From positions 1 to 34,839 of the forward strand of contig DZBG01000017.1 of assembly GCA_022729855.1 (NCBI GenBank): a stretch of 34,839 bases of DNA, written 5' to 3'. Below, one piece after another: positions 1 through 7,477 of this stretch. The position numbers were made by a program, and so were the translations under genes. Numbering within the stretch: position 1 is the first letter of the stretch; each line of letters begins with the position of its first letter. The stretch is from Bdellovibrio sp. Its GTDB lineage: Bacteria > Bdellovibrionota > Bacteriovoracia > Bacteriovoracales > Bacteriovoracaceae. The notes under the pieces are model-generated. The model was not told the DNA's origin. It was given only the letters and a program-made list of their open reading frames with translations, and did no database searches.

Positions 1-101
1 GTGGATTTATATTATTTCAGTTGATTATGATTAAATGAGGACACGCCCTAGTTAAATCTGAAGAATCATCTTAAATAATCTTACATCTACACACCCATTG
101 A

Positions 102-131
102 TTGACTTATCTTTTGCCCAGTCGATATGCT
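102..131 (+). promoter_or_regulatory. Possible sigma-70 promoter of the small gene at 189
   Basis: TTGACT (102-107) and TATGCT (126-131) are separated by 18 bases, a fair match to a housekeeping promoter. The predicted start site would leave a leader of about 50 bases before the ATG at 189. The match is by eye only. Confidence 0.4.
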
Positions 132-188
132 TTTGAAAATCACCACTAAACGGATTTTAAGTGGGGAAACATTTCAAGGAGAACAGAA

Positions 189-404
189 ATGCACACAGAA
201 ACTCTAGCCACTACTGGTACAGAAATGAGAGCGAGTAAGATTAGCTTAAACACATTAGCTGAGATGACTGGCTTTCCTGCAGAGCTCATTCAGCAAGAGC
301 TTTTTTTATCTGAAGAGTCTGCCGAAGTTGAGGGCGTATCACTTGAGCAACTTCGTAAGGCGATGCTCTCTTATATTGATTCTGCTATCCTAGTTAACGA
401 ATAA
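189..404 (+). CDS. Small conserved-looking protein of unknown function, 71 aa
   Basis: I do not recognise a family. The ATG at 189 follows a good AAGGAGA ribosome binding site. The product is acidic and apparently cytosolic, with no signal peptide or membrane segment. Residues about 17-40 (ISLNTLAEMTGFP and on) read like a short helix-turn-helix-type stretch, and residues 50-66 form a second helix, so a small DNA-binding or adaptor protein is conceivable; this is inference. It stands alone: a possible promoter lies upstream (102-131) and a strong terminator downstream (434-465), so it is probably a single-gene transcript, separate from the motAB unit that follows. Confidence 0.7.
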   Translation: MHTETLATTGTEMRASKISLNTLAEMTGFPAELIQQELFLSEESAEVEGVSLEQLRKAMLSYIDSAILVNE

Positions 405-433
405 TTCATCCAAATAAATCATTTCTCTTAGGG

Positions 434-465
434 AAGCCCGAGTTTAAAACTCGGGCTTTTTCGTT
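434..465 (+). terminator. Rho-independent terminator after the small gene
   Basis: AAGCCCGAGTTT (434-445) and AAACTCGGGCTT (447-458) form a perfect 12-bp stem around a single central base; in RNA the innermost pairs would open into a loop. A T-rich tract (TTTTCGTTTT) follows. It separates the small gene from motAB. Confidence 0.9.
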
Positions 466-481
466 TTAAGCGCTTGAAACT

Positions 482-508
482 TAAAGTTCTGTTTTTAATT
501 TCCGATAG
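482..508 (+). promoter_or_regulatory. Sigma-28 (FliA-type) promoter of motAB
   Basis: TAAAGTTC (482-489), an 11-base spacer, then TCCGATAG (501-508). The enterobacterial FliA consensus is TAAAGTTT-N11-GCCGATAA, so this matches 7 of 8 and 6 of 8 positions at exactly the right spacing. The motA start codon lies about 38 bases downstream. It fits late-class flagellar control of stator genes. Confidence 0.85.
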
Positions 509-546
509 TTAATTCATATAAATGTTTTTCCATCAAGGGTTGGAAT

Positions 547-1314
547 ATGGATATAGCTACCATCGTCGGTTTTGTTCTCGCTATCGGATCAGTTTTGTAC
601 TCGATTGCTCTCGGAGGATCTTTCACAATTTTCGTGGATCTACCTTCAATCGTACTTATTGGTGGAGGGGTGATTGCAACAGTCTTTTTGAAGTGGCCAA
701 TGGAGCAGGTTAAAGCGGCCATGAAAATTTATATGAAATCTCTTTTTACAAAGCCCGCTGATTTAAAGGCGATGATTGATGAGATTCAGAGACTGGCCGA
801 GACTGCAAGACGTGAATCTGTTTTTGCTTTAGAGAAAATTCCTGTTGAAGATAAATTTTTAAAGAAAGCAGTGACATTAGCTGCAGATAACAGACCACCA
901 GAAGTCATCACATCTATTTTGGGTCTTGAAATTTCTGCCATGGAAGATCGTCACTCAAAAGGTGCGGACGTATTCGATCAAATGGGTGCAGATGGCCCGG
1001 CGATGGGAATGATTGGGACACTGATGGGTCTAGTGCAGATGCTTCAGAACATGTCGGATCCTTCAGCGATTGGGCCCGCCATGGCGGTTGCTCTCCTTAC
1101 AACATTTTATGGTGCGATTGTGGCCAACGTTTTTTGTCTTCCGATTGCAGCGAAACTTAAAATTCGTTCAAAAGAAGAAGCGGCCAAGATGAATATTATT
1201 GTGGCAGGAGTTCTCGGGATTGTGGCGGGAGAAAATCCACGAACAGTCAGAGAAAAGCTTGAATCATTTCTTGCTCCTTCTGAGAGAACACAAGCTGAAG
1301 AGAAAAAAGAATAG
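547..1314 (+). CDS. motA: Flagellar motor stator protein MotA/PomA
   Basis: This is the A subunit of the ion-driven flagellar stator in the inner membrane; with MotB it converts ion flow into torque on FliG. Four membrane segments are visible at about residues 4-23, 33-49, 151-168 and 179-201. A cytoplasmic domain lies between segments 2 and 3 and carries the RRESVFALE charged patch (residues 88-96), which corresponds to the FliG-contacting arginine/glutamate region. Conserved prolines sit in GPAMGMIGTL (P151) and near residue 177. The length of 255 aa fits the shorter PomA group rather than the roughly 295-aa E. coli MotA, and D31 in DLPSI matches PomA. It is first in a two-gene unit, nine bases before motB, behind a sigma-28-type promoter. 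Confidence 0.95.
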   Translation: MDIATIVGFVLAIGSVLYSIALGGSFTIFVDLPSIVLIGGGVIATVFLKWPMEQVKAAMKIYMKSLFTKPADLKAMIDEIQRLAETARRESVFALEKIPVEDKFLKKAVTLAADNRPPEVITSILGLEISAMEDRHSKGADVFDQMGADGPAMGMIGTLMGLVQMLQNMSDPSAIGPAMAVALLTTFYGAIVANVFCLPIAAKLKIRSKEEAAKMNIIVAGVLGIVAGENPRTVREKLESFLAPSERTQAEEKKE

Positions 1315-1323
1315 GAGAGTTTT

Positions 1324-2112
1324 ATGGCAGACGGTAAATGTCCTCCTTGTAAAGCTGGTGCCCCCGCGTGGATGGCCTCATTTGCAGATATGTGTACATT
1401 ACTTCTCACGTTTTTCGTTCTTCTTCTTTCATTTGCTAAAACAGAAACAGCAAAATACGAAGCAGCAATGGGATCAATCCGTAATGCTTTTGGTGGTAAC
1501 GTCCTTAAAGCGGGAGAGGTAGTTCAACTTGGTAAATCGCCAAGTGATGCATTAACAATGATGGATGCTGAGACTCCTGCTAGTCCGTTTCCTATTAATT
1601 TTTTAACTTCTGAAGGTCTATTAGATAAAAAAGAAATCAATCGTGAGTCAGATGCTCAGCTCAATCAGATCAAAAGTATGCTTAAAGATAATGAGTTGAC
1701 TGAAGATGTGAATGTTTATGAAATGCCTGAGACTATTTATGTTCGTCTCAAAGAAAAAATTCATTTTAAGCAAGGTTCAACAACGATTGAAGATATTAAT
1801 ATTCAAGTTTTCGAGCGCCTTGTAAAACTGATGAGAGAGAATACTTGGAATATTATGGTGGAAGGTCATGCTGAGAAGAATGAAACTTCGGCTGTAGGCG
1901 ATGCCTATAGCATTTCATCGGCAAGAGCGATGGCCCTCTCAAGAGCACTTATTGGTAGAGGTGTCTCAGCTGAGAGAATTACAACTATTTTTTATGGTGA
2001 TTCACGCCCTAATAAAACTGAATCAGGTGTTAAGTTTAGTAATAGAAGAGTAGAGTTCCTTATTCGCAAATCAGATTTGCGTACTGAAGGAAGGAAAGTT
2101 CAGGCCGAATAA
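1324..2112 (+). CDS. motB: Flagellar motor stator protein MotB/PomB
   Basis: This is the B subunit of the stator, which anchors the complex to peptidoglycan and carries the ion-binding residue. A single membrane helix spans residues about 20-38 and contains the essential aspartate D22 in the context FADMCTLL. Residues about 39-58 form the amphipathic plug (YEAAMGSIRNAFGG). The C-terminal OmpA-like peptidoglycan-binding domain covers about 140-248 and ends with the typical NRRVEF motif (240-245). The N-terminus with KCPPCK and GAPAWM resembles Vibrio PomB, so sodium use is possible but not shown. The gene follows motA closely, and its stop overlaps the next start by one base (TAATG). A terminator-like hairpin lies 40 bases past the stop. 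Confidence 0.95.
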   Translation: MADGKCPPCKAGAPAWMASFADMCTLLLTFFVLLLSFAKTETAKYEAAMGSIRNAFGGNVLKAGEVVQLGKSPSDALTMMDAETPASPFPINFLTSEGLLDKKEINRESDAQLNQIKSMLKDNELTEDVNVYEMPETIYVRLKEKIHFKQGSTTIEDINIQVFERLVKLMRENTWNIMVEGHAEKNETSAVGDAYSISSARAMALSRALIGRGVSAERITTIFYGDSRPNKTESGVKFSNRRVEFLIRKSDLRTEGRKVQAE

Positions 2113-3008
2113 TGTTGTCCCATGAAGTCGAATATTGTGTCCTAGATGAATTCCCCTCGCGCGACGAGGGGATTCGTTTTTTAACGGGCTGCTCTGGCTC
2201 ACAATTAAAAAAAGCGGGCTTTCCTAAAAAGTGGTTAGAACAAAAAAATCGAAAAGGTGAAACTTGGAGATTGCCACTTGATCTGGTGAACCATGGAAAA
2301 ATCGTTCCTGAATATGACGGGCCCCTTTCCCATATTATTTGTGAGTCGGAGAATTTTTTGGCCATTCACAAACCACCGTATATTCACTCTCATCCCCAAA
2401 GATATACAGACTCAAATACTGCTCTTAATGCTCTCTACGCTTTAGGCAGAGGTGAGCTTCTTGATATTAACTCTGCTCATTATGATCGCTCTCTTCTTTT
2501 TAGACTGGATTTTGAAACCTCAGGGGTTCTCATCTTTGCTAAATCAGAGAAGGCCTATCAAAGTGTGAGAGAAGATTTTAATTCAAAGGCCAAGGAGAAA
2601 TTCTATCTGGCAATTGTGAATGGGAAGTTTGATAAGGCCGGAGAGCACACTCATTACTTAAAGGCTTCTGGTGTCGGTGGGGAAAGACAAAAAGTTTTTG
2701 AAACTGGATCAGATCAGATGGCCCATTTGAGTGTGGAGCTTATAACATACTCTGAGAAAGATAATTTGAGTCTGCTTAAGGTCGGTCTTAAAACAGGATT
2801 GCGCCATCAGATACGTGCTCAGCTAGCTCATCTAGGTTTTCCACTCTTGGGAGATGAGTTGTATGGAGGAGAGAAGAGTGAGAGGCTTTATCTTCATGCT
2901 TACCAGTACACGTTAACGGCAATGAATGAAACTTTTAGCGTGAGAGACTCACAAGCCGATCTATTTGACCGTTTCTTTGACCTTCACAGTACTTTTAAGG
3001 TGCTCTAG
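2112..3008 (+). CDS. RluA-family RNA pseudouridine synthase
   Basis: It isomerises specific uridines to pseudouridine in rRNA or tRNA. Residues 131-138 read RLDFETSG, the family's catalytic loop with nucleophile D133 (usual form HRLDxxTSG; the leading His is Phe here). RHQIRAQLA (231-239) and GDELYGG (248-253) are the other conserved motifs. Residues 1-70 look like a weak S4-like RNA-binding domain. The total of 298 aa is normal for the family; the target base cannot be told. The ATG at 2112 overlaps the motB stop. The first codons encode a strong terminator-like hairpin (2148-2182), so motAB read-through would be reduced. The 3' end overlaps the convergent gene at 2961 by 48 bases. Confidence 0.85.
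   Translation: MLSHEVEYCVLDEFPSRDEGIRFLTGCSGSQLKKAGFPKKWLEQKNRKGETWRLPLDLVNHGKIVPEYDGPLSHIICESENFLAIHKPPYIHSHPQRYTDSNTALNALYALGRGELLDINSAHYDRSLLFRLDFETSGVLIFAKSEKAYQSVREDFNSKAKEKFYLAIVNGKFDKAGEHTHYLKASGVGGERQKVFETGSDQMAHLSVELITYSEKDNLSLLKVGLKTGLRHQIRAQLAHLGFPLLGDELYGGEKSERLYLHAYQYTLTAMNETFSVRDSQADLFDRFFDLHSTFKVL
2148..2182 (+). terminator. Terminator-like hairpin of motAB inside the next gene
   Basis: CCCCTCG (2153-2159), loop CGCGA, CGAGGGG (2165-2171). The stem is extended by GAAT (2148-2151) pairing with ATTC (2172-2175) around one bulged T, and is followed by G and six T (2177-2182). This has the form of an intrinsic terminator, yet it sits in codons 13-24 of the pseudouridine synthase. 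Confidence 0.6.
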
Positions 3009-3431
3009 AATGTATTTGTTATCTTTGATCGTCTTAAGCTTCACAATATAATTTCCCGTCGTCACAGCATTGATCTCGAGCTTATCGTGCATAATTTTGT
3101 AGCGTACGATATCAACCTTCTCAAGAATATCTACGGGCGAATTATTCACAGTAAAAATCATATGATTGGCGAGCTGGCGATAGAGAGCTGGTCTGAGTTG
3201 AGCATCACTTTTAATCTCTGTTTCATCATTAATCTCAATAGCGAGATTGTTTTTCTCACAATAAGCCTTCCAGTTCCCTGGAATGGCCTTATTCAGCTTA
3301 ATAATAGCGGCAGAGCAAGAGGTAGGGTTGAGCTTAGCATTGGAGAAGATACTCCACTTATTCTGCTGCATGGCCTGGTAGGAAACCAGTCCAAACATGA
3401 TAATTCCGATAGCTAACATTGGTTTTTTCAT
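2961..3431 (-). CDS. Unknown membrane-anchored protein
   Basis: I do not recognise a family. I prefer the start MKKPMLAIGIIMFGL at 3431 because it gives a typical basic-then-hydrophobic N-terminus; a start six codons earlier (3449) is also open, and neither has a convincing ribosome binding site. One membrane segment or uncleaved signal anchor covers residues about 4-20. The remaining 135 residues are charged, with two cysteines (in TSCSAAI and YCEKNN) that could pair in the periplasm. The 3' end overlaps the convergent pseudouridine synthase by 48 bases. It is divergent from the WYL regulator at 3547 across about 115 bases. Confidence 0.7.
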   Translation of the reverse strand: MKKPMLAIGIIMFGLVSYQAMQQNKWSIFSNAKLNPTSCSAAIIKLNKAIPGNWKAYCEKNNLAIEINDETEIKSDAQLRPALYRQLANHMIFTVNNSPVDILEKVDIVRYKIMHDKLEINAVTTGNYIVKLKTIKDNKYILEHLKSTVKVKETVK

Positions 3432-3484
3432 TAATGAATTCAATAGCATCCCCCTATTATCCCTCGAATCATGGAAAAAGATAC

Positions 3485-3512
3485 TAAAGAGTTTCGGCGG
3501 AGTAACCGATAA
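3485..3512 (+). promoter_or_regulatory. Possible sigma-28-like promoter before the WYL regulator
   Basis: TAAAGAGT (3485-3492), 12 bases, then ACCGATAA (3505-3512). The -10 box matches the FliA consensus at 7 of 8 positions and the -35 box at 6 of 8, but the spacer is one base long. The leader to the ATG at 3547 would be about 28 bases. It is weaker than the motA promoter and could be chance. Confidence 0.35.
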
Positions 3513-3546
3513 AACTAGTCAGAAAAGGTTCTCAAAAGGGAAAAAG

Positions 3547-4494
3547 ATGAGTCGAGTAAAGCAGTTGGAACAGAATACATTTTGGAAGCGTCTACATGCA
3601 CTATCTAAGCTATCGGAACCAATGACCGCCCAGAAGCTGGCAAGTGATTTTGGGGTAGGGGAAGATCAGATTAGAAATGACGTTTTAAAGGCCAGTGACT
3701 ACGGCCTCCATATGAAATTTGAACAAATTAATCATGATTTTTGGGTTATCCCATCACCTGAACATTCTGAGCAAATTGGGGTTCAATTAAGCGTGATCGA
3801 GTGGGCCCATTTAAATAATTTTTTTGAGATGGCGATTCAAAGAAGTGAGTTTAGTGAATTTCATCCTTTGCTACTTCAGATAAAACAGCAGTCAGAATTT
3901 CTTTCTGAATTTGATCAGCTGACATCTGCCAATAATCTTCCACTAGAACTAAGTACTTTAGATAATATCACTCTACAGAGACTTGAAGAGGGGATTGTGA
4001 TTAAGTCACTAGTTCAAATTGAGTTTGAGCAGACTAAGAAAAAAATAATTTATCCCATCAAGATTGTTCATTTAGAAGGTGAGCTCTCTTTAGTCGGCGA
4101 GGATTCTCATGATCATTGTTTGTTTGTGATGAATCTAAGCGATATGAATAAAGTCAAAGTTTTGGGGCAAACATATTCTCCCCAAGTAACACCTTTTGAA
4201 TTAGAAGAATTTATCTCTGCTATTCGTAATATGAATGAAAAAGAGGCGAGATTAATTTTAAAAATCCATGATCCAGAGTCAGTAAATCTTTTTCCCAATT
4301 ATCACTTCCTTGGGAAGCCATGCATGATTACGAACCCAAGCGGGGATTTAATCTGGGCCGCTTATGTTGAGCCTTGTGCAGATCTTTATGAATGGCTTAT
4401 TGAGCTTGGCGGCAAAGTAGAAATTCTGGACCCCGTTCAATTTAAATCCGAATATCTGAGTTATTGTGAAGAAAAGTTGCGTAAAATCGCCTAA
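3547..4494 (+). CDS. WYL-domain transcriptional regulator, 315 aa
   Basis: This is a likely DNA-binding regulator of the YafY/WYL type. The frame is open further upstream, but the ATG at 3547 is the sensible start: it follows AAAAGGG, and conserved-looking sequence begins there. Residues about 10-60 form a winged helix-turn-helix (MTAQKLASDFGVGEDQIRNDV). Residues about 145-208 resemble a WYL ligand-binding domain, with the equivalent of the name motif reading GELSLVGEDSHDH, followed by the hydrophobic run ending NKVKVLG. Residues about 232-312 fit the C-terminal WCX extension (GGKVEILDPVQFK). WYL domains bind nucleotides or nucleic acid in several systems; the ligand here is unknown. It heads a close run of plus-strand genes. 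Confidence 0.75.
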   Translation: MSRVKQLEQNTFWKRLHALSKLSEPMTAQKLASDFGVGEDQIRNDVLKASDYGLHMKFEQINHDFWVIPSPEHSEQIGVQLSVIEWAHLNNFFEMAIQRSEFSEFHPLLLQIKQQSEFLSEFDQLTSANNLPLELSTLDNITLQRLEEGIVIKSLVQIEFEQTKKKIIYPIKIVHLEGELSLVGEDSHDHCLFVMNLSDMNKVKVLGQTYSPQVTPFELEEFISAIRNMNEKEARLILKIHDPESVNLFPNYHFLGKPCMITNPSGDLIWAAYVEPCADLYEWLIELGGKVEILDPVQFKSEYLSYCEEKLRKIA

Positions 4495-4500
4495 AATTGG

Positions 4501-5070
4501 GTGATGAGAAAAGACAGCTTATCTTCTAAACAATTATTTTGGTTATCATTCCTACCAGCAATTGCTTACTGGTTGCTTGAAGAATATACCACTCTTGAAA
4601 TTGCACTCATGGGAGGCATGGCCCTCGCACTAATAGAGTGTATCATTGAAAAATATTTTTCAGGTCATTTGCACACAATGACTAAACTCAATGTCCTTTT
4701 GATTTTGGGGTTGGGTGGAGTTTCTTATTTTGCTAAAGATGGTGTGTGGTTTAGACTTCAACCATTTTTTACTGGTTATGTGATAGGTGGATTTCTTCTT
4801 TATAAAAAAATTCGCAATGAAAGTTTAATGATTGAAATGTTCTCTGACTGGGGAAAGGCACCTCCACTTCCTCCTGAAGTTTATAAAAAGATGGAATTAC
4901 ATTTGGCGATGTTCTTTATGCTCTTTTCGAGCTGGATGGCCTATGTAGCGATAAAATTAACAACGAAAGAATGGCTCTTTTGGAAAACCGGTGGGTTTTA
5001 TGGGGCCTTTATTGTATTTCTTATTGCAGATTTATTTGTGATGAGAATGACAGTGAGAAAAAAGGATTAA
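4501..5070 (+). CDS. YciB/IspZ-like integral membrane protein
   Basis: This is a multi-pass inner-membrane protein of 189 aa with about five hydrophobic segments. The stretch YFAKDGVWFRLQP, followed by a hydrophobic segment, then LPPEVYKKMELHLAMFF and a closing WLFWKTGGFYGAFIVFL segment, follows the pattern of the YciB (intracellular septation protein A) family, which is linked to cell-envelope synthesis and division. The family length is usually about 180 aa, which matches. The start is GTG 4501 or ATG 4504; there is no clear ribosome binding site, so coupling to the gene six bases upstream is likely. It is followed one base later by the LOG-type gene. Confidence 0.7.
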   Translation: MMRKDSLSSKQLFWLSFLPAIAYWLLEEYTTLEIALMGGMALALIECIIEKYFSGHLHTMTKLNVLLILGLGGVSYFAKDGVWFRLQPFFTGYVIGGFLLYKKIRNESLMIEMFSDWGKAPPLPPEVYKKMELHLAMFFMLFSSWMAYVAIKLTTKEWLFWKTGGFYGAFIVFLIADLFVMRMTVRKKD

Positions 5071-5071
5071 T

Positions 5072-5614
5072 ATGAAAATTTGTATATTTTGTGGATCAGC
5101 TTCAGGAGTGAATCCTAAGCATATAACAGCTTCTCAAGATTTGATGAAAATCTTTGCCGCCAAAAAAATTGATTTGGTTTATGGAGGAGCAGCGATTGGA
5201 GTCATGGGTGAGCTTGCAAATAATCTGATGAGTCTTGGTGGAAATGTTTATGGGGTTATCCCCCAGCGTTTGATGAAAAAAGAAGTGGCCCACGCCGGAC
5301 TGACTAAGATTCATGTAGTGAGTGATATGCATGAAAGAAAAAAAATGATGTACGATATCTCGGACGGTTTTTTGATTTATCCTGGCGGCCTTGGCACAAT
5401 GGATGAATTGTTTGAGATTATGACGTGGAGACAACTTGGGTATCACAGTAAACCAATCGCTTTGTATAATAGTGATGGATACTATGATCCACTTATCCAG
5501 TTTATTGATCATGCAGTAAAAGAAGGATTTGTAAGTCCTGCTCATAGAGAACTTCTTTTTGTGAGTGACTCATTGACAGAAGTGATGAACTATTTTGAAG
5601 AAAAGACTAAATAA
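5072..5614 (+). CDS. LOG-family nucleoside 5'-monophosphate phosphoribohydrolase
   Basis: This is a Rossmann-fold hydrolase of the TIGR00730/LOG family. Members release the base from nucleoside monophosphates, classically cytokinin ribotides and in bacteria often AMP. The diagnostic PGGLGTMDE motif is at residues 104-112 and the HERKKMM segment, with the conserved Arg-Lys, at 88-93. The N-terminus KICIFCGSASG and YGGAAIGVMG (37-46) form the nucleotide-binding loops. The length of 180 aa is typical. It starts one base after the YciB-like gene and its stop overlaps the acetyltransferase start (TAATG). The physiological substrate is not evident. Confidence 0.9.
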   Translation: MKICIFCGSASGVNPKHITASQDLMKIFAAKKIDLVYGGAAIGVMGELANNLMSLGGNVYGVIPQRLMKKEVAHAGLTKIHVVSDMHERKKMMYDISDGFLIYPGGLGTMDELFEIMTWRQLGYHSKPIALYNSDGYYDPLIQFIDHAVKEGFVSPAHRELLFVSDSLTEVMNYFEEKTK

Positions 5615-6060
5615 TGATTAAGCTCGTTCCGTACAATACTAAATCAAAACTTGAGGCCCAAGAAATTGTGGATATTGTTTTGAAGTACTATCCCAATACT
5701 GCTTATCCACCATCAGTAGAGAAAATCTTAGAGACTAAGATTTGTTATTTCCGTGCTATGGTTGGAAATGATCAGATCGGAATGACAGGTTATGATTTAA
5801 AAACAGCAACCCTTGCCGAAACGGTTAAGACCATTGTTTTTGATGAGTTCCGTGGAAAAGGTTACGGTTCAAAACTCTCTCAAGAAATTGAAGATGAGTG
5901 TAAGCGAGCTGGGATAAAAAAGGTTATGACAACAATCTATCATTTTAATCACGCCATGATTGCGATCAAATTAAAGCAAGGATATGTCATCGAAGGATAT
6001 CACCCAGATCATGAGGCCCCAGGGTTTCATGAATATAGTCTGGGGAAAAAACTTGTATGA
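5614..6060 (+). CDS. GNAT-family N-acetyltransferase
   Basis: This is a probable acetyl-CoA-dependent N-acetyltransferase of 148 aa. The acetyl-CoA pyrophosphate-binding motif A is RGKGYGSKL at residues 80-88, preceded by a strand (VKTIVFDEFRG). A typical motif B follows (HFNHAMIAIKLKQGYVIEGY, 112-131), where the family often has NxxAixlYekxGF. The substrate cannot be predicted. Its ATG overlaps the stop of the LOG-family gene, and its own stop overlaps the next start by four bases, so it is embedded in a translationally coupled run. Confidence 0.85.
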   Translation: MIKLVPYNTKSKLEAQEIVDIVLKYYPNTAYPPSVEKILETKICYFRAMVGNDQIGMTGYDLKTATLAETVKTIVFDEFRGKGYGSKLSQEIEDECKRAGIKKVMTTIYHFNHAMIAIKLKQGYVIEGYHPDHEAPGFHEYSLGKKLV

Positions 6061-6788
6061 TGGATATGATTAAAAAATGGTTTCACAAATCATCAAATTT
6101 CAAAGCAGAGCTTCTTAAAGTTCATCCTGAAGATTTCTCTTGGAGAGTCGTTAGTTTTAGTTTTGAAAACTCTGGTTATGATCACAGACATACTAAAATT
6201 CAATTACAAAATCTGAAAGGACATTGGGCCTTGCAGTTTCCTCATCTGAAAAAAAGTCGTTTCCCACTCTTAATCCAAGCAGCTGATAAAAAGAATTCAT
6301 GGCCCACAGATTCAATTCAACTTGAAGATGAGAAAGCTCTGAATCTTTTTTTACATGAAACCATCCGTGTCTCTATGGAAGAGATGCTCGATTTTATGCG
6401 AGCTCCAGTAACTGGTGTGACATCAGTGGATTATCAAAATGAAGCTCAGTATTTAAAATGGTTTGAAGTGAGCTTGACTGTTCTGACTAAGGCCTTAGAG
6501 CGATTTGAAAAAGATTCATCACTTGTCTTAACAGGATGTTTTTTTGCAGGCACGCGGCCTGAAAATAACGAGAGGATTGTGAGACTGATTATCTTCAATC
6601 TCGACATCTTTTTTTATCTCCGGCCCGATAACGCACTAAGGATTTTAATTTTCGATGATAAGGACAAAGGACATGGAGAGAATCAGACTCCCGTCTTCCA
6701 GCAAATAATCAAAGTGACAAAACCACAATTTTACGATCAAATGATTCTTATCTTGCAGAGAATCACTGAGTATGGAGAGTTTCATTGA
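6057..6788 (+). CDS. Unknown cytosolic protein, 243 aa
   Basis: I do not recognise a family. There is no signal peptide or membrane helix. The sequence is rich in aromatic and charged residues, and has alternating strand-like segments (for example KIQLQNLKGHWALQF and RIVRLIIFNLDIFFYL). The start ATG at 6057 overlaps the acetyltransferase stop (ATGA), and the CPBP protease start overlaps its stop, so it is produced within the same coupled run. The two methionines at the start (residues 1, 2) and M4 are alternative starts. Confidence 0.75.
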   Translation: MMDMIKKWFHKSSNFKAELLKVHPEDFSWRVVSFSFENSGYDHRHTKIQLQNLKGHWALQFPHLKKSRFPLLIQAADKKNSWPTDSIQLEDEKALNLFLHETIRVSMEEMLDFMRAPVTGVTSVDYQNEAQYLKWFEVSLTVLTKALERFEKDSSLVLTGCFFAGTRPENNERIVRLIIFNLDIFFYLRPDNALRILIFDDKDKGHGENQTPVFQQIIKVTKPQFYDQMILILQRITEYGEFH

Positions 6789-7387
6789 TTACGTTTTTGA
6801 TTATCGTTATTACTTATTTTTCGTTTTCATGGGGCCTTCCGTGGCACATGATTCCGTCTGAAATCTCGTTTTCATACCTGTTTGACCTGTTTTTTGCTCT
6901 TGGTGTTTGTTTTATTTTCCGTCTTCCGTGGAAATACAAGGTTCGTTTTAATCGTCATATCTTAATTTGTTTAGCTGAACTCATATGTCTAGGTGTGGCC
7001 GTGATTGGGGCCATTTGGTTTTTTGATATTGAGACTCCTTTCAGACTTGTTCAGGATCTCGAGTGGCATCTTGTGATTCTTGCTCCAATTTTAGAAGAAC
7101 TGGTATTTAGACAGACATTTCAGCGACTTCTCGTTCACTCTGTGGGCGGAAAGCGTGTGACTTCGATGCTTGTGGCGGCGATCTTTGCGTTCTCTCACCT
7201 GATCGCACTTAAAGTTCTCCCTGCTGAATATATTCCATTTATTGGTTTTCAGGTTTTCTACACATTTATTCTTGGCCTCTTATGCGGGCAGGCCCTCCTT
7301 CGTTTTGGCTCAATCTTGGTTCCTATTGCTATGCATTTTGTCTTTAACTTGATGTTCTATCTTGCTCTGAGTCTTGAGATCATTTAA
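6785..7387 (+). CDS. CPBP-family intramembrane metalloprotease
   Basis: This is an integral membrane protein of the CAAX protease and bacteriocin-processing (Abi/CPBP) family. The active-site motifs are present: EELVFR (EExxxR, residues 104-109), FAFSHL with H138, and HFVFN with H184 and N188. About six hydrophobic segments are visible. The TTG start at 6785 lies five bases after GGAGAG and overlaps the preceding stop. Members include prenyl-protein proteases, bacteriocin self-immunity proteins and membrane-stress factors; the substrate here is unknown. It is the last gene of the coupled run beginning at 3547. Confidence 0.85.
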   Translation: MITFLIIVITYFSFSWGLPWHMIPSEISFSYLFDLFFALGVCFIFRLPWKYKVRFNRHILICLAELICLGVAVIGAIWFFDIETPFRLVQDLEWHLVILAPILEELVFRQTFQRLLVHSVGGKRVTSMLVAAIFAFSHLIALKVLPAEYIPFIGFQVFYTFILGLLCGQALLRFGSILVPIAMHFVFNLMFYLALSLEII

Positions 7388-7436
7388 CTAGACGAAAATC
7401 CACCTCGTTGCTATATTGCACAAAAATTAACAGGCC

Positions 7437-7453
7437 TTCAGTCTTAGACTGAA
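7437..7453. repeat. Short palindrome upstream of miaB
   Basis: TTCAGTCT, one base, AGACTGAA: an 8-1-8 perfect inverted repeat about 25 bases before the miaB start. It could be an operator half-site pair or a leader hairpin. It is not followed by a T-tract, so it is not an obvious terminator. Confidence 0.5.
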
Positions 7454-7477
7454 TAACTAATGTTTTGAGGGCAGAAT

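Noticed and set aside
1107-1409. Minus-strand open frame of 100 codons across motA/motB
   Set aside because: It is antisense to well-supported motAB, with no ribosome binding site and biased by their codon use.
3397-3546. Longer N-terminus for the WYL regulator
   Set aside because: It would overlap the start region of the divergent gene, and the added residues look unlike protein; ATG 3547 has a good ribosome binding site.
5102-5545. Minus-strand open frame of 147 codons opposite the LOG-family gene
   Set aside because: It is a shadow frame of a clear family gene; its composition is unlike a real protein and it has no start signal.
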